The notes below the pieces were generated by a model that saw only the letters and a program-made list of their open reading frames with translations, did not search any database and was not told the DNA's origin. This document shows positions 45,507 to 55,100 of a DNA stretch of 64,000 bases, in pieces; position 1 is the first letter of the stretch; every line of letters begins with the position of its first letter. A program made the translations under genes and the position numbers. The stretch lies in contig NZ_QLLT01000001.1 of the NCBI RefSeq assembly GCF_003259315.1, positions 1 through 64,000 on the forward strand. Direction: 5' to 3'. The DNA comes from Kitasatospora sp. SolWspMP-SS2h. GTDB taxonomy: Bacteria; Actinomycetota; Actinomycetes; Streptomycetales; Streptomycetaceae.

Positions 45507-45617
45507 GTGCGCTACGTCCTGCTGGGTCTCGGACTCGCCTGCCCGGTGGCGGCCCTGGTCGTCTTCCTCGCCGCGGCCCGGGCGGGCCGCCGCAGCGACG
45601 AGGACGAACCGGACTGA
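45507..45617 (+). CDS. 36-aa single-helix membrane protein
   Basis: 36 aa. The GTG at 45507 has a strong AAGGAGG 8 bp upstream, and the frame encodes [35 protein letters not shown] (pieces): one hydrophobic helix, a basic patch and an acidic C-terminus, so a small membrane peptide, N-terminus probably outside. It follows the MarR gene by 73 bp and may be co-transcribed. Family not recognised; a real small gene is likely because of the ribosome-binding site and sharply bounded helix. Confidence 0.65.
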   Translation: MRYVLLGLGLACPVAALVVFLAAARAGRRSDEDEPD

Positions 45618-45725
45618 GCCCGGGGCCCCGGAGCCGAGCGGACCGGGGCCGAGCCGGCCGGGGCCGGGCGGGACGCGGCCGGGCGAGACGCGGCCGGGCG
45701 AGACGCAGGCGGACGGCCCGGAGGC

Positions 45726-46589
45726 TCAGCGAGTGGTGGCGAGGGCCTCGGCGATGGTGGCGGACAGCGGGGTGGTGGGGCGGCCGATCAGGCGGGAGAG
45801 GTCGCCGCTGCCGCCGGCCAGCAGGCCGCGGGAGATGCCGGAGACGTCGACGTCGACCAGGATCTCGGCCAGCTGCGGGGGCAGGCCCGCGCCGGTGAGC
45901 ACGCCGAGGTTGACCTCGGCCGGCAGCTCGTGGTGGGCGACCTGGCGGCCGCTCTGCCGGGAGAGTTCGGCGGCGTACTCCTCCAGCGTCCAGGCGGTGT
46001 CGCCGCTGAGCTCGTAGACCCGGTTCTCGTGGCCCTCGCCGGTCAGCACCTCGGCCGCGGCGGCGGCGTAGTCGGCGCGGGACGCCGAGCCGATCCGGCC
46101 GCCGGCGGTGCTGCCGGCCACGCCGTGCTCCAGCTGGACCGGGATCAGCGCGGTGTAGTTCTCGGTGTACCAGCCGTTGCGCAGGAAGGTGTACGGCAGG
46201 CCGGAGTCGAGGATCAGCTGCTCGGTGGCCTTGTGCTCGTCCGCGAGCCGGAAGTCGGCGTCCGGGCCGCCGAGCACCCCGGTGTAGACCAGCCGGGCGG
46301 CCCCGGCGGCCTTCGCGGCCTCGATCACGGCGGTGTGCTGGGCGACCCGGCGGCCGACCTCGCTGCCGGAGACCAGCAGCACGGTGTCGCCGGGGCGGAT
46401 CGCCGCGGCCACCGTCTCGGGCCGGTCGTAGTCGGCGATCCGCAGTTCGACGCCGCGGGCGGCCAGGTCGGCGGCCCGGCCCTCGTCGCGGACGGCGGCG
46501 GCGACCTCGGCGGCCGGGACGCGGGCCAGCAGGGCGTCGATGACGAGACGGCCCAGCTGACCGGTGGCGCCGGTGACGACGATGCTCAT
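45726..46589 (-). CDS. NAD(P)H:quinone oxidoreductase, QorB-like
   Basis: 287 aa. The N-terminal VVTGATGQLGRLVIDALL binds NAD(P), followed by the QorB/YtfG-like strings YTGVLGGPDADFRLADEHKATEQLI and YTFLRNGWYTENY (pieces). Such enzymes reduce quinones or related compounds in the cytoplasm. The ATG at 46589 follows AGGAGTTG. It is divergent from an HxlR-family gene, the same pairing as E. coli ytfG/ytfH, so redox or electrophile control is likely. An NmrA-type non-catalytic role is the alternative. Confidence 0.9.
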   Translation of the reverse strand: MSIVVTGATGQLGRLVIDALLARVPAAEVAAAVRDEGRAADLAARGVELRIADYDRPETVAAAIRPGDTVLLVSGSEVGRRVAQHTAVIEAAKAAGAARLVYTGVLGGPDADFRLADEHKATEQLILDSGLPYTFLRNGWYTENYTALIPVQLEHGVAGSTAGGRIGSASRADYAAAAAEVLTGEGHENRVYELSGDTAWTLEEYAAELSRQSGRQVAHHELPAEVNLGVLTGAGLPPQLAEILVDVDVSGISRGLLAGGSGDLSRLIGRPTTPLSATIAEALATTR

Positions 46590-46654
46590 GGTGATGCAAC
46601 TCCTGAGGTGGGACAACGCTTGGATCCCCACCCTAGGAAAGTCACTAACCATTC

Positions 46655-46685
46655 GGAAGTACCCACTTTCAGGTAAGGTACTTCC
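46655..46685. promoter_or_regulatory. Putative HxlR operator
   Basis: GGAAGTAC (46655-46662) and GTACTTCC (46678-46685) form an 8-bp inverted repeat with a 15-bp centre. The right arm touches the HxlR start codon (46686), so binding would block that gene directly. Confidence 0.65.
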
Positions 46686-47147
46686 ATGAACATCAGGGTG
46701 AAGGAGCTGACCGGCGGGATCCCCGTGGACGTCAACTCGGTCTGCTGCCCCTCGCGCGGCATCCTGGAGCACGTCACCAGCCGCTGGGCGGTGCTGGTGC
46801 TGGCCGTCCTGCTGGACGGCACCCACCGGTTCAGCGAACTGCGCCGCGCGGTGGGCGGAGTGAGCGAGAAGATGCTCGCCCAGACCCTGCAGACGCTGGA
46901 GCAGGACGGCCTGGTCCACCGGGAGGCGTACCCCGTCATCCCGCCGCGGGTCGACTACTCGCTGACCCCGCTCGGCGAGGAGGCCGCCCAGCACGTCTGG
47001 ACGCTGGCCCGCTGGGCCGAGACCCGCACCCCCGAGGTCCTGGCGGCCCGAGCGTCCCACGCCGAACGTGCGACGCGAGACGGCAAGGGGAAGGGCGTCA
47101 AAGCTGAAGCCGCAGGGGCGAAGGCCGCCGCGGTGAAGGGCGTCTGA
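46686..47147 (+). CDS. HxlR-family regulator
   Basis: 153 aa. HxlR hallmarks: VCCPSRGILEHVTSRWAVLVLAVLLDGTHRFSELRRAVGGVSEKMLAQTLQTLEQDGLVHRE (pieces, residues about 19-80) and PPRVDYSLTPLGE. The Cys pair at residues 19-20 (VCCPSR) includes the position where YodB/HypR-type members sense thiol oxidants. The C-terminus is a Lys/Ala-rich tail unlike the core. There is no ribosome-binding site before the ATG, which directly abuts the operator, so the mRNA may be leaderless. It should regulate the divergent quinone reductase. Confidence 0.92.
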   Translation: MNIRVKELTGGIPVDVNSVCCPSRGILEHVTSRWAVLVLAVLLDGTHRFSELRRAVGGVSEKMLAQTLQTLEQDGLVHREAYPVIPPRVDYSLTPLGEEAAQHVWTLARWAETRTPEVLAARASHAERATRDGKGKGVKAEAAGAKAAAVKGV

Positions 47148-47199
47148 CCGGAGCGGCGGGCGGCGGCGGCCGTGCCCGGGGCGGGCGCGTCCGGGGTGG

Positions 47200-48054
47200 T
47201 CACTCCCCCGGGGTGGTGCGCAGGAAGTGGTGGAGTGAGGCGGCCATCGCGGTGACGAACGCCTCGCGCTGCGGTGGTGGGACGACGTCCAGCGAGAGGT
47301 AGGGGTTGAGGTCCTCCAGTTCGACCAGGAGGAGTTCGCCGGTGGCGGTGCGGCAGGCGTCGACGCGCTGGATGCCGTGGTCGAGGGTGTTCCAGGCGAT
47401 GAACCGGCGGGCGAAGTCCAGGTCGTCCGCGGTGGGGCGGTAGGGCGTCAGCTCCCAGCGGCGGGACGGGTCGGGAGCGTGCAGGGCGTACTGGAAGGCG
47501 TCGTCGACGAAGTAGAACGAGACCTCGTAGCGGAAGTCGACCAGTGGCTGGACGAGCATGCCGTCCCAGGAGGGGGCCGGGCCGGGGGCGCGGTCGGTCA
47601 GTTCGGCGCGGTCGACCACGGAGAGGCCGATCGAGTCGGCGCCGGCCTTGGGCTTGACCACGTAGCGCTCGACCGGGGGCAGCAGGTGGAGGTCGGCGGG
47701 GCGGTCGACGGTGGGGATGACCGGGTGGCCGGCCGCGGTGAGGTCGAGCAGGTAGTCCTTGCCGGCCATGTCGCCGCGGCCGGTCAGCGGGTTGTAGACC
47801 CGGGTGCCGCGTTCGGCGGCCCGGCGGCGGAAGGCGTCGAACTGCTCGCGGTAGTGCAGCACCGGCCCGCTGTTGCGGATGACGACCGCGTCGAAGCCGT
47901 CCATCAGGGCGGCGGCGTCGCGCGGGTGGCACAGCGCCAGGTCGAACCCCTCGCGCAGCCGCGCGGTCAGGAGGATGTCCTCGTCGCAGTACCGGCGTCC
48001 CCGGGCCGGGTACGCGAGGTCGGTGACGAACAGGATTCCGGAACGCTCACGCAC
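47200..48054 (-). CDS. Lone ATP-grasp protein
   Basis: 284 aa. The C-terminal two thirds read as an ATP-grasp fold: RYVVKPKAGADSIG (ATP-binding Lys and flexible loop, about residue 129-142), a QPLVDFRYEVSFYFVDD strand, and the metal-binding end ELLLVELEDLNPYLSLD with ExxDxN-type acidic residues (pieces). The N-terminal part (FDAVVIRNSGPVLHYREQF, DMAGKDYLLDL) fits the pre-ATP-grasp domain. It resembles the glutathione-synthetase/RimK-like group, which ligate amino acids to carboxylates. The substrate is unknown. GTG start at 48054 with GAGAGGA upstream. It lies next to the second NRPS locus but is transcribed away from it. Confidence 0.75.
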   Translation of the reverse strand: MRERSGILFVTDLAYPARGRRYCDEDILLTARLREGFDLALCHPRDAAALMDGFDAVVIRNSGPVLHYREQFDAFRRRAAERGTRVYNPLTGRGDMAGKDYLLDLTAAGHPVIPTVDRPADLHLLPPVERYVVKPKAGADSIGLSVVDRAELTDRAPGPAPSWDGMLVQPLVDFRYEVSFYFVDDAFQYALHAPDPSRRWELTPYRPTADDLDFARRFIAWNTLDHGIQRVDACRTATGELLLVELEDLNPYLSLDVVPPPQREAFVTAMAASLHHFLRTTPGE

Positions 48055-48702
48055 GCTGCCGTCCTCTCCCGGTGGGCGGAGCGGTCACTCTACGCGGCCC
48101 CGGACGGGCGGCGGCCGGAGGGTCCGCCCCGGGGGCGGGGCCCGGACGGCCTCGGGGGTGGCGCCGGGGGAAGCGGCCGGGAAACCGGGGGCCATCGGGG
48201 GACACGGGGCGACACCGGGGGACACCGGGGGACACGGGCGGACCCGGGGCGTACGACAGGCGCACGGGAGCACGGGGCGGGCCGGAAGGGCGCAGGGGAT
48301 CACGGGGAGAGCACCGGAGGCCGAGGGGAACGGATCGTTCCATATCGGTACATGCGGGGGTGCAGCGGGCACGTCACGACCACATGTGCGCCGGTCCGGG
48401 CGGTTCGGCATATGACCGGGGCCTTTTCTAATTCGCTCACTTGAATGATTACGGACCGGTAACGTGGCGATCACCGGGACCGGCCTCGACACATCGAATG
48501 ACGTGATAGGAATAGATATGTTTTTCGGGGGCAGTCGTGCCCCGGCGCATCACATCCATGACATCTGCGCTGGGTTGTGCGCTGGGTTGTGCGCCGGGCG
48601 GTTTTCGGGGGGTTCCGCACCGGAGTGCCGCCGCCCCCGGACCGCAGCACGCTCGAAACGCGGAACGGCGACCGAGACAAGGCGATACAAGGGGTGGGCA
48701 AC
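48055..48702. other. Long intergenic region before the second NRPS locus
   Basis: 648 bp without a convincing gene. The left half is G/C-rich with decamer repeats (48191-48250). From about 48415 it becomes much richer in A/T, including TTGAATGATTACGG and GATAGGAATAGATATG, the likely promoter region of the MbtH/NRPS transcript, though no single -10/-35 pair stands out. A 12-bp direct repeat TGCGCTGGGTTG (48566-48577 and 48578-48589) follows. Confidence 0.6.
48191..48250. repeat. 10-bp tandem repeats in intergenic DNA
   Basis: Six consecutive decamers of consensus GACACCGGGG (for example 48211-48220 and 48221-48230 are identical), exactly one per helical turn. Confidence 0.8.
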
Positions 48703-48921
48703 GTGAGCAATCCTTTCGATGACGAATCCGGGCGCTTCGTCGTGCTGGTGAACGCGGAGGCGCAGTACTCGCTCTGGCCCGCGCACATCGAGGTCCCGGG
48801 CGGCTGGGACCAGGTGGGCGCCGAGGGGTCGCGGGAGGAGTGCGTGGAGCGGATCGACCGCCTGTGGACCGACATGCGCCCGGCCGGCCTGGTCGCGGCC
48901 ATGGAGTCCGACACCGACTGA
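48703..48921 (+). CDS. MbtH-family protein
   Basis: 72 aa. It has the full family pattern: NPFDDESGRFVVLVNAEAQYSLWP, VPGGWDQVG and RLWTDMRPAGLV (pieces) with the conserved Trp and the DMRP end. It should bind and activate A domains of the synthetase that starts 234 bp downstream. The GTG at 48703 is preceded by AAGGGG; upstream open sequence lacks coding sense. The 48922-49155 gap has an AT-rich direct repeat near 48960-48990 (GATCATCTT twice), so a second promoter is possible. Confidence 0.93.
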   Translation: MSNPFDDESGRFVVLVNAEAQYSLWPAHIEVPGGWDQVGAEGSREECVERIDRLWTDMRPAGLVAAMESDTD

Positions 48922-49155
48922 CCAGCGTTCCGGCCGTCCGAGCGGTCCGGCCGTCCGATCCGATCATCTTGATCTGATCATCTTATTTATGGGATTTCTG
49001 CCCCGGGCCCGGCGGCACCTTCCACGGGCCCGGCAGCAATCCCTCCATTCAGTGGGAATTCACCCCGCGGACGCGCCCCGGCCGACCGCGCGCTCCACCG
49101 TGTCCGCAGTTCTTCCCATTCGTCACTGGAAAACCTCACCGAAGGTGTCGTCGGC

Positions 49156-52100
49156 ATGCTTGAATACCGTCCCGTCCTGTCGGACGAAACCGCCCCGGAA
49201 CTCCTGGACCCGGAACTCCCGGACGCCGAACTCCCCGGCTCCGAGCTGCCGGAGTCCGAACTCCCGGACTCCGAACTCCTGGAGCTGACCACCGCGCAGC
49301 AGGGCGTGCGGTACGGCCAGCTGGTCGATCCGGACAGCCCGAAGTACAACATCGGCGAATGCATGGAGATCCGCGGCGGGCTCGACGAGGAGCTGTTCGC
49401 CGAGGTGGTCGACCGGGTGGTCCACCAGTGCGACAGCCTGAACACCGTGCTGGTCGAGCGGGACGGCGCGGTGCGCCAGCGGGTGGTCCGGTCCGGGGCG
49501 CCGCGGGCGCGGCTGCTGCGGGTGGACCTGAGCGGGGCGGCCGATCCGGTGGCGGCGGCGGAGCGGTACATGGCCGGGGACATGGCCACCGTCGACGACG
49601 TCGAGGCCCCCACCCACCACTGGGCGCTGCTGCGGCTGGGCCCGGAGCTGCACTACTGGTACGTGCGCTACCACCACATCGCGGTGGACGGCCTCAGCGG
49701 CGCGGTGTTCGCCCGGGCGGTCGCCGAGCTGTACACCCGGGCGGCGGCCGGAGTGGAGCCGGTGGCGCTGCCGGGGCCGCTCGGCGGCCCGCTGCGCGCG
49801 CTGGTGGAGGAGGAGGCGGCGTACCGGGCCTCGGAGCGGTACGCGGCGGACCGGGCGTACTGGGTCGGCCGGTTCGCCGACCGGGCCGTCGACGGGAGCG
49901 GCGCGGGCGCGGGCAGCCTGCTGCGCCGGCGCACCGACGGCGGCGGCGCGGACCGGTCGGGCGGCGGCGGGAAGGACGCCGGCGCGCCGGGCACCGGCGG
50001 GGCGCTGCACACCGGCGAGACGCTGCCGCTGCCGGTGTTCGAGGGCCTGCGGCGGCTGGCCGCCGAGCACCGCACCACCTGGAGCGCGGTGCTGGTCGCG
50101 GCGCTCGCCGCGTACGCGGCCCGGGTGGCCGGGCGGCGCGAGGTCTGCCTGGGGCTGGCCTCGCACGGGCGTCCCGGCGGGTTACGGGAGGTGGTGGGGA
50201 TGACCTCCACCGTGCTGCCGCTGCCGCTGGCGGTGGAGCCGGGGGCGACGGTGGGCGGCCTGGTGCGGGCGGTGGCGGCCGAGATGCGCGGCGCGCTGCG
50301 GCACCGGCGCTTCTCCCGCGAGCAGCTGGCCCGGGAGCTGAACCTCGCGGACGGCGGGGCGCGGCTGACCGACCTGGTGGTGAACGTCATGGGCTACGAC
50401 TACGACCTGGACTTCGCGGGCAGCCGGGCCACCTCCCGGCTGCTGTCGATCGGCCCGGTGAACGACGTGTCGCTGTTCGTCTCCGAGCGGGCCGAGGGGA
50501 CGGGCCCGCTGATCGGTTTCGACACCGATCCGGCGCTGTACCACCCCGAGGACGTGCGGCTGCACCAGCGGGCGGTGTCCGGTTTCCTGGCCGCGTTCGC
50601 CGGGGCGGCCCCGGACGCCCCGGTGGACGGCCTGCCGCTGGTGGACGCGGCCCGGGCCCGGGAGCTGGTCGAGCAGGGCCGGGGCGGGGCGCTGCCGCGG
50701 CGGGCGACGGACGGTCCGGCGGCGGACGGCCTGGCGGCGGCGTTCGCGGCCCGGGCCCAGGCCGCGCCGGACGCGCCGGCGGTGGTGGACGGCGCGCGGG
50801 TGCTGTCCTACGCCGAACTGGACGGACTGTCGGCCGGGTTGGCCGGGGCGCTGACCGGGTGGGGCCTGCGGGCCGAGGACGGGGTGGGCGTCCTGGTGGG
50901 GCGTTCGACCGCGGTGGTGACGGCCTCGCTGGGCGTGGTGGCCGCGGGCGGGGCGTACGTGCCGATGGACCCGGCCTGGCCGGCCGAGCGGCTGGACCGG
51001 GTGGCCGGGGCGGGCCGGGTCCGGGCGCTGGTGGTGGACGGGGCGGCGGCCGGGCTGGACTGGGTGGTGGCGGCGGCCGGGCGGCTGCCGGTGCTGGTGG
51101 TGGACCGGGCGGGCGCGGTGCTGCGCGGCGGCCCGGAGCGGCCCGGCCCGCTGCCGGGGGCGGTGTCCGGCGGCCGGTTGGCGTACGTGATGTTCACCTC
51201 GGGCTCCACCGGCCTGCCCAAGGGCGTCGGGGTCAGTCACGCGGACGTGCTGGCGCTGGCGGCCGACGCGGCCTGGGCGGACGGCGCGGTGGACGCGGTG
51301 CTGATGCACTCGGCGTACGTCTTCGACGCCTCGACCTTCGAGATCTGGACGCCGCTGCTGAACGGCGGCCGGGTGGTGGTGGCCGCCCCCGGGGTGCTGG
51401 ACGCGCCCGGGCTGCGGGCGGCGGTCGAGCGGGACGGGGCGGACGCGCTCTTCCTGACCACCGCCCTGTTCAACGAGATCGCCCGGACCGACCCGGCGGC
51501 GTTCGCGGGCCTGCGGCTGGTGGCGGCGGGCGGCGAGGCGGCCGCTCCCGGCGTGCTGGGCCGGGTCGCCGCGGCCGCGCCGGACACCGCGGTGCTGAAC
51601 GCCTACGGGCCGACCGAGACCACCACCTTCGCCGCCCGGCACCGGGTGCGCCCCGGCGCGTCCGGGGTGCCGCCGATCGGCCGGGCCCTGGACGGCGTGC
51701 GGCTGTACGTGCTGGACGCGGCGCTGCGCCCCGTCCCGCCCGGCGTGGTGGGCGAGCTGTACGTGGGCGGGGCGGGGGTGGCGCGCGGCTACCTGGGCCG
51801 CCCGGGCCTGACCGCCGGGCGGTTCGTCGCCGACCCGTTCGCGGCGGGCGGGGGGCGGATGTACCGCACCGGCGACCTGGTGCGCTGGACGGCGGACGGG
51901 GACGTCGACTACGTGGGGCGGGCCGACGGGCAGGTGAAGCTGCGCGGGTTCCGGATCGAGCCCGCCGAGGTGGAGAACGCGCTGCTGGCCCGCCCGGGCG
52001 TCCGGGACGCGCGGGTGCTGGTGCGCGAGGACGTGCCGGGCGACCCGCGGCTGGTCGCGTACGTGGTGCCGGAGCCCGGGGCGCCGGTGGAGGGTCCGGC

Positions 52101-55100
52101 GCTGGCCCGGGCGCTGGGCCGGGTGCTGCCCGCGTACACGGTGCCGGGCGCGTTCGTGCTGCTGGACGCGCTGCCGCTGAACGCCAACGGCAAGGTGGAC
52201 CGGCGGGCGCTGCCCGCGCCGCCGACCGCCGCCGCCGCGGAGGGGTCCGCGCCGCGCACCGCGTACGAGGAGGTGCTGGCGGGGCTGTTCGCGGACGTGC
52301 TGGGGCTGCCCGCGGTGGGCGTGGACGACGACTTCTTCGCGCTGGGCGGGCACTCGCTGCTGGCCACCCGGCTGGCGGCCCGGGTCCGGGCGGCGACCGG
52401 CGCGGAGCTGGAGCTGCGCGAGGTGTTCGCGCACCCGACGGTGGCCGAGCTCGCGGCCGTGCTGGGTCCGGCGGGGGCGGCGCGGCCCGCGCTGGTGGCG
52501 GCGGAGCGGCCCGACCCGCTGCCGCTGTCCTTCGCGCAGCGGCGGCTGTGGTTCCTCAACCGGGTCGAGGGCGCGGGGGACGCCTACAACGTGCCGCTGG
52601 TGCTGGCCCTGGACGGCCCGCTGGACCCGGCGGCGCTGGGCGGCGCGCTGGACGACGTGCTGGCCCGGCACGAGAGCCTGCGCACGGTGCTCGCCGAGCG
52701 CGACGGCGTGCCGCGGCAGCTGGTGCTGGCACCGGCGGACGCGGCGGCGCGGGTGCCGCTGGAGGTCGAGCGGGCCCCGGCGGGCGACGGCGAAGCGAGC
52801 GACGGCACGGGCGATGGCGCCTGGGTGGCGGACGCGGTGCGGCGGCTGGCCGCCGCGCCCTTCGACCTGACCGCGGACCTGCCGGTGCGGGCCCGGCTGC
52901 TGCGCACCGGCCCCGAGCGGCACGTGCTGGTGCTGGTGCTGCACCACGTGGGCGCCGACGGCTGGTCGCTGGCCCCGCTGTGCCGGGACCTCGCCGCCGC
53001 CTACCGGGCCCGGACCACCGGCGGCGGCGCGCCCGACTGGCCGGCGCTGCGCGTCCAGTACGCCGACTACGCGCTCTGGCAGCACGAGCTGCTGGGCGCG
53101 GACGGCGACCCCGAGTCGCTGGCGGCGCGTCAGCTGGCGTTCTGGCGCGGGGCGCTGGCGGGCCTGCCGGGGCCGGTCGAGCTGCCCCGGGACCGCCCCC
53201 GCCCGGCCGTCCCCGGCCACCGGGGCGGCGCGGTGCCGTTCGCGCTGCCCGCCGGGGCGTACGGGCGGGTGGTGCGGCTGGCCCGGGAGAGCGGCTGCAC
53301 GCCGTTCATGGTGCTGCACGCGGCGCTCGCGGTGACCCTGCACGCGCACGGCGCGGGCACCGACGTCCCGCTGGGCACGGCGCTGGCCGGGCGCACCGAC
53401 GAGGCGCTGGACGAGCTGGTGGGCTTCTTCGTCAACACCGTCGTGCTGCGCACCGACCTGTCCGGCGACCCGACCTTCCGTGAACTGCTGGGCCGGGTCC
53501 GGGAGTTCGACCTGGCCGCGTTCGGCCACGCGGACCTGCCGTTCGAGCGGCTGGTCGAGGAGCTCAACCCGGACCGCTCCGGCGGCCACCACCCGCTGTT
53601 CCAGACCATGCTGGTGCTGCAGAACCAGCGGGCGGCCGAACTCGACCTGCCCGGCGTCACCGTGCGGGACCTGTCCGGTCCGCCGACCACCAGCAAGTTC
53701 GACCTGACCTTCTCGCTGACCGAGCTCGCCGGAGCCGCCGGGGCGGCCGGGGACACCGACGCCGCGAGAACCGCCGACCCCGATTCCGACGGCGTGGACG
53801 CGGGCCCGGACGGGCCCGGTGCCGTCCGGCTGGGCGGGTACCTGGAGTACGCCGCCGAGCTGTTCGACCCGGGCACGGCGCGCGCCCTCGCGGACCGGTT
53901 CGCCCGGGTGCTGGCCCTGGCCACGGCCGACCCCGACCGGAGCGTCGGGGAGCTCGACCCGCTGACCCCGGGCGAGCGGGCCCGGCTGCTGGCCGACGGG
54001 CGCGGCGAGCAGCGCCCGCTGCCGACCGCGAACGTGGCGGAGCAGGTCGCCCGGTGGGCCGCCCGCACCCCGGGTGCGCCCGCCGTCCGGGACGGGCGCA
54101 CCCGGCTGAGCTACGCCGAGCTGGACGCCCGGGCCGACGCGCTGGCGGCGGTGCTGCGCGGGCGCGGGGCGGGCCCGGGGGCTCTGGTGGCGCTGGCCGC
54201 GGCGCCGTCGGCGGCGACCGTGGTCGCCATGCTGGCCGTGCTGCGGGCGGGCGCCGCCTACCTGCCGGTCGACCCCGGGTACCCGCCCGCGCGCATCGGG
54301 CAGATGCTGGCGGACGCCCGGCCCGCGCTGCTGCTCACCGGCCCGGGCCTCCCGGCCGGGAGCCTGCCGGCGGACGCGGCCGGGGTGCCCCGGCTGGCGC
54401 TGGACGAGCCGCTGCCGCCCGTCCCGGCGGACCCCGGCGACGAGCGGGCCGGGGAGCCGGCCGGTCCGGCGGAGGCCGCGTACGTGATCTACACCTCCGG
54501 GTCGACCGGCCGTCCCAAGGGCGTGGTCGTCCCGCACCTGGCGCTGGCCAACCACATGGCCTGGATGGCCGGCCACCTGGAGCTGACCCCGGACGACCGG
54601 GTGCTGGCCCGCACCTCCACCAGCTTCGACGCCTCGGTGTGGGAGCTGTGGCTGCCGCTGACCTGCGGCGCGGAGGTGTGCGTGGCCCCGGCGGAGGCCA
54701 ACCGGGAGCCGCGCGAGCTGCTGGACTGGATGCGCCGCTTCGACGTCACGGTGGCCCAGTTCGTGCCCTCGCACCTCGCGCTGGTGCTCGCTGAGGGCGA
54801 CGGCCCGGCGGGCGAGGGCCCCGCGGGCGGCGGCGGGTCCGGGCTGCCGCCGGGCGGGCTGCGGGCGGTGCTGTGCGGCGGGGAGGTGCTCCCCCGCGCG
54901 CTGGCCGAGGCGGTCGGGGAGCGCTGGGGCGCGGTGGTGCACAACCTGTACGGCCCGACCGAGGCGACCATCGACGCCACCGCGCACCGGGTGGCGGGGC
55001 CGGTGGCGGGCGCCGCGGTGCCGATCGGGCGCCCGGTGGACGGGATGCGGGCGTACGTGCTGGACGGGCGGCTGCGGCCGGTACCGGCGGGCGTGGCCGG

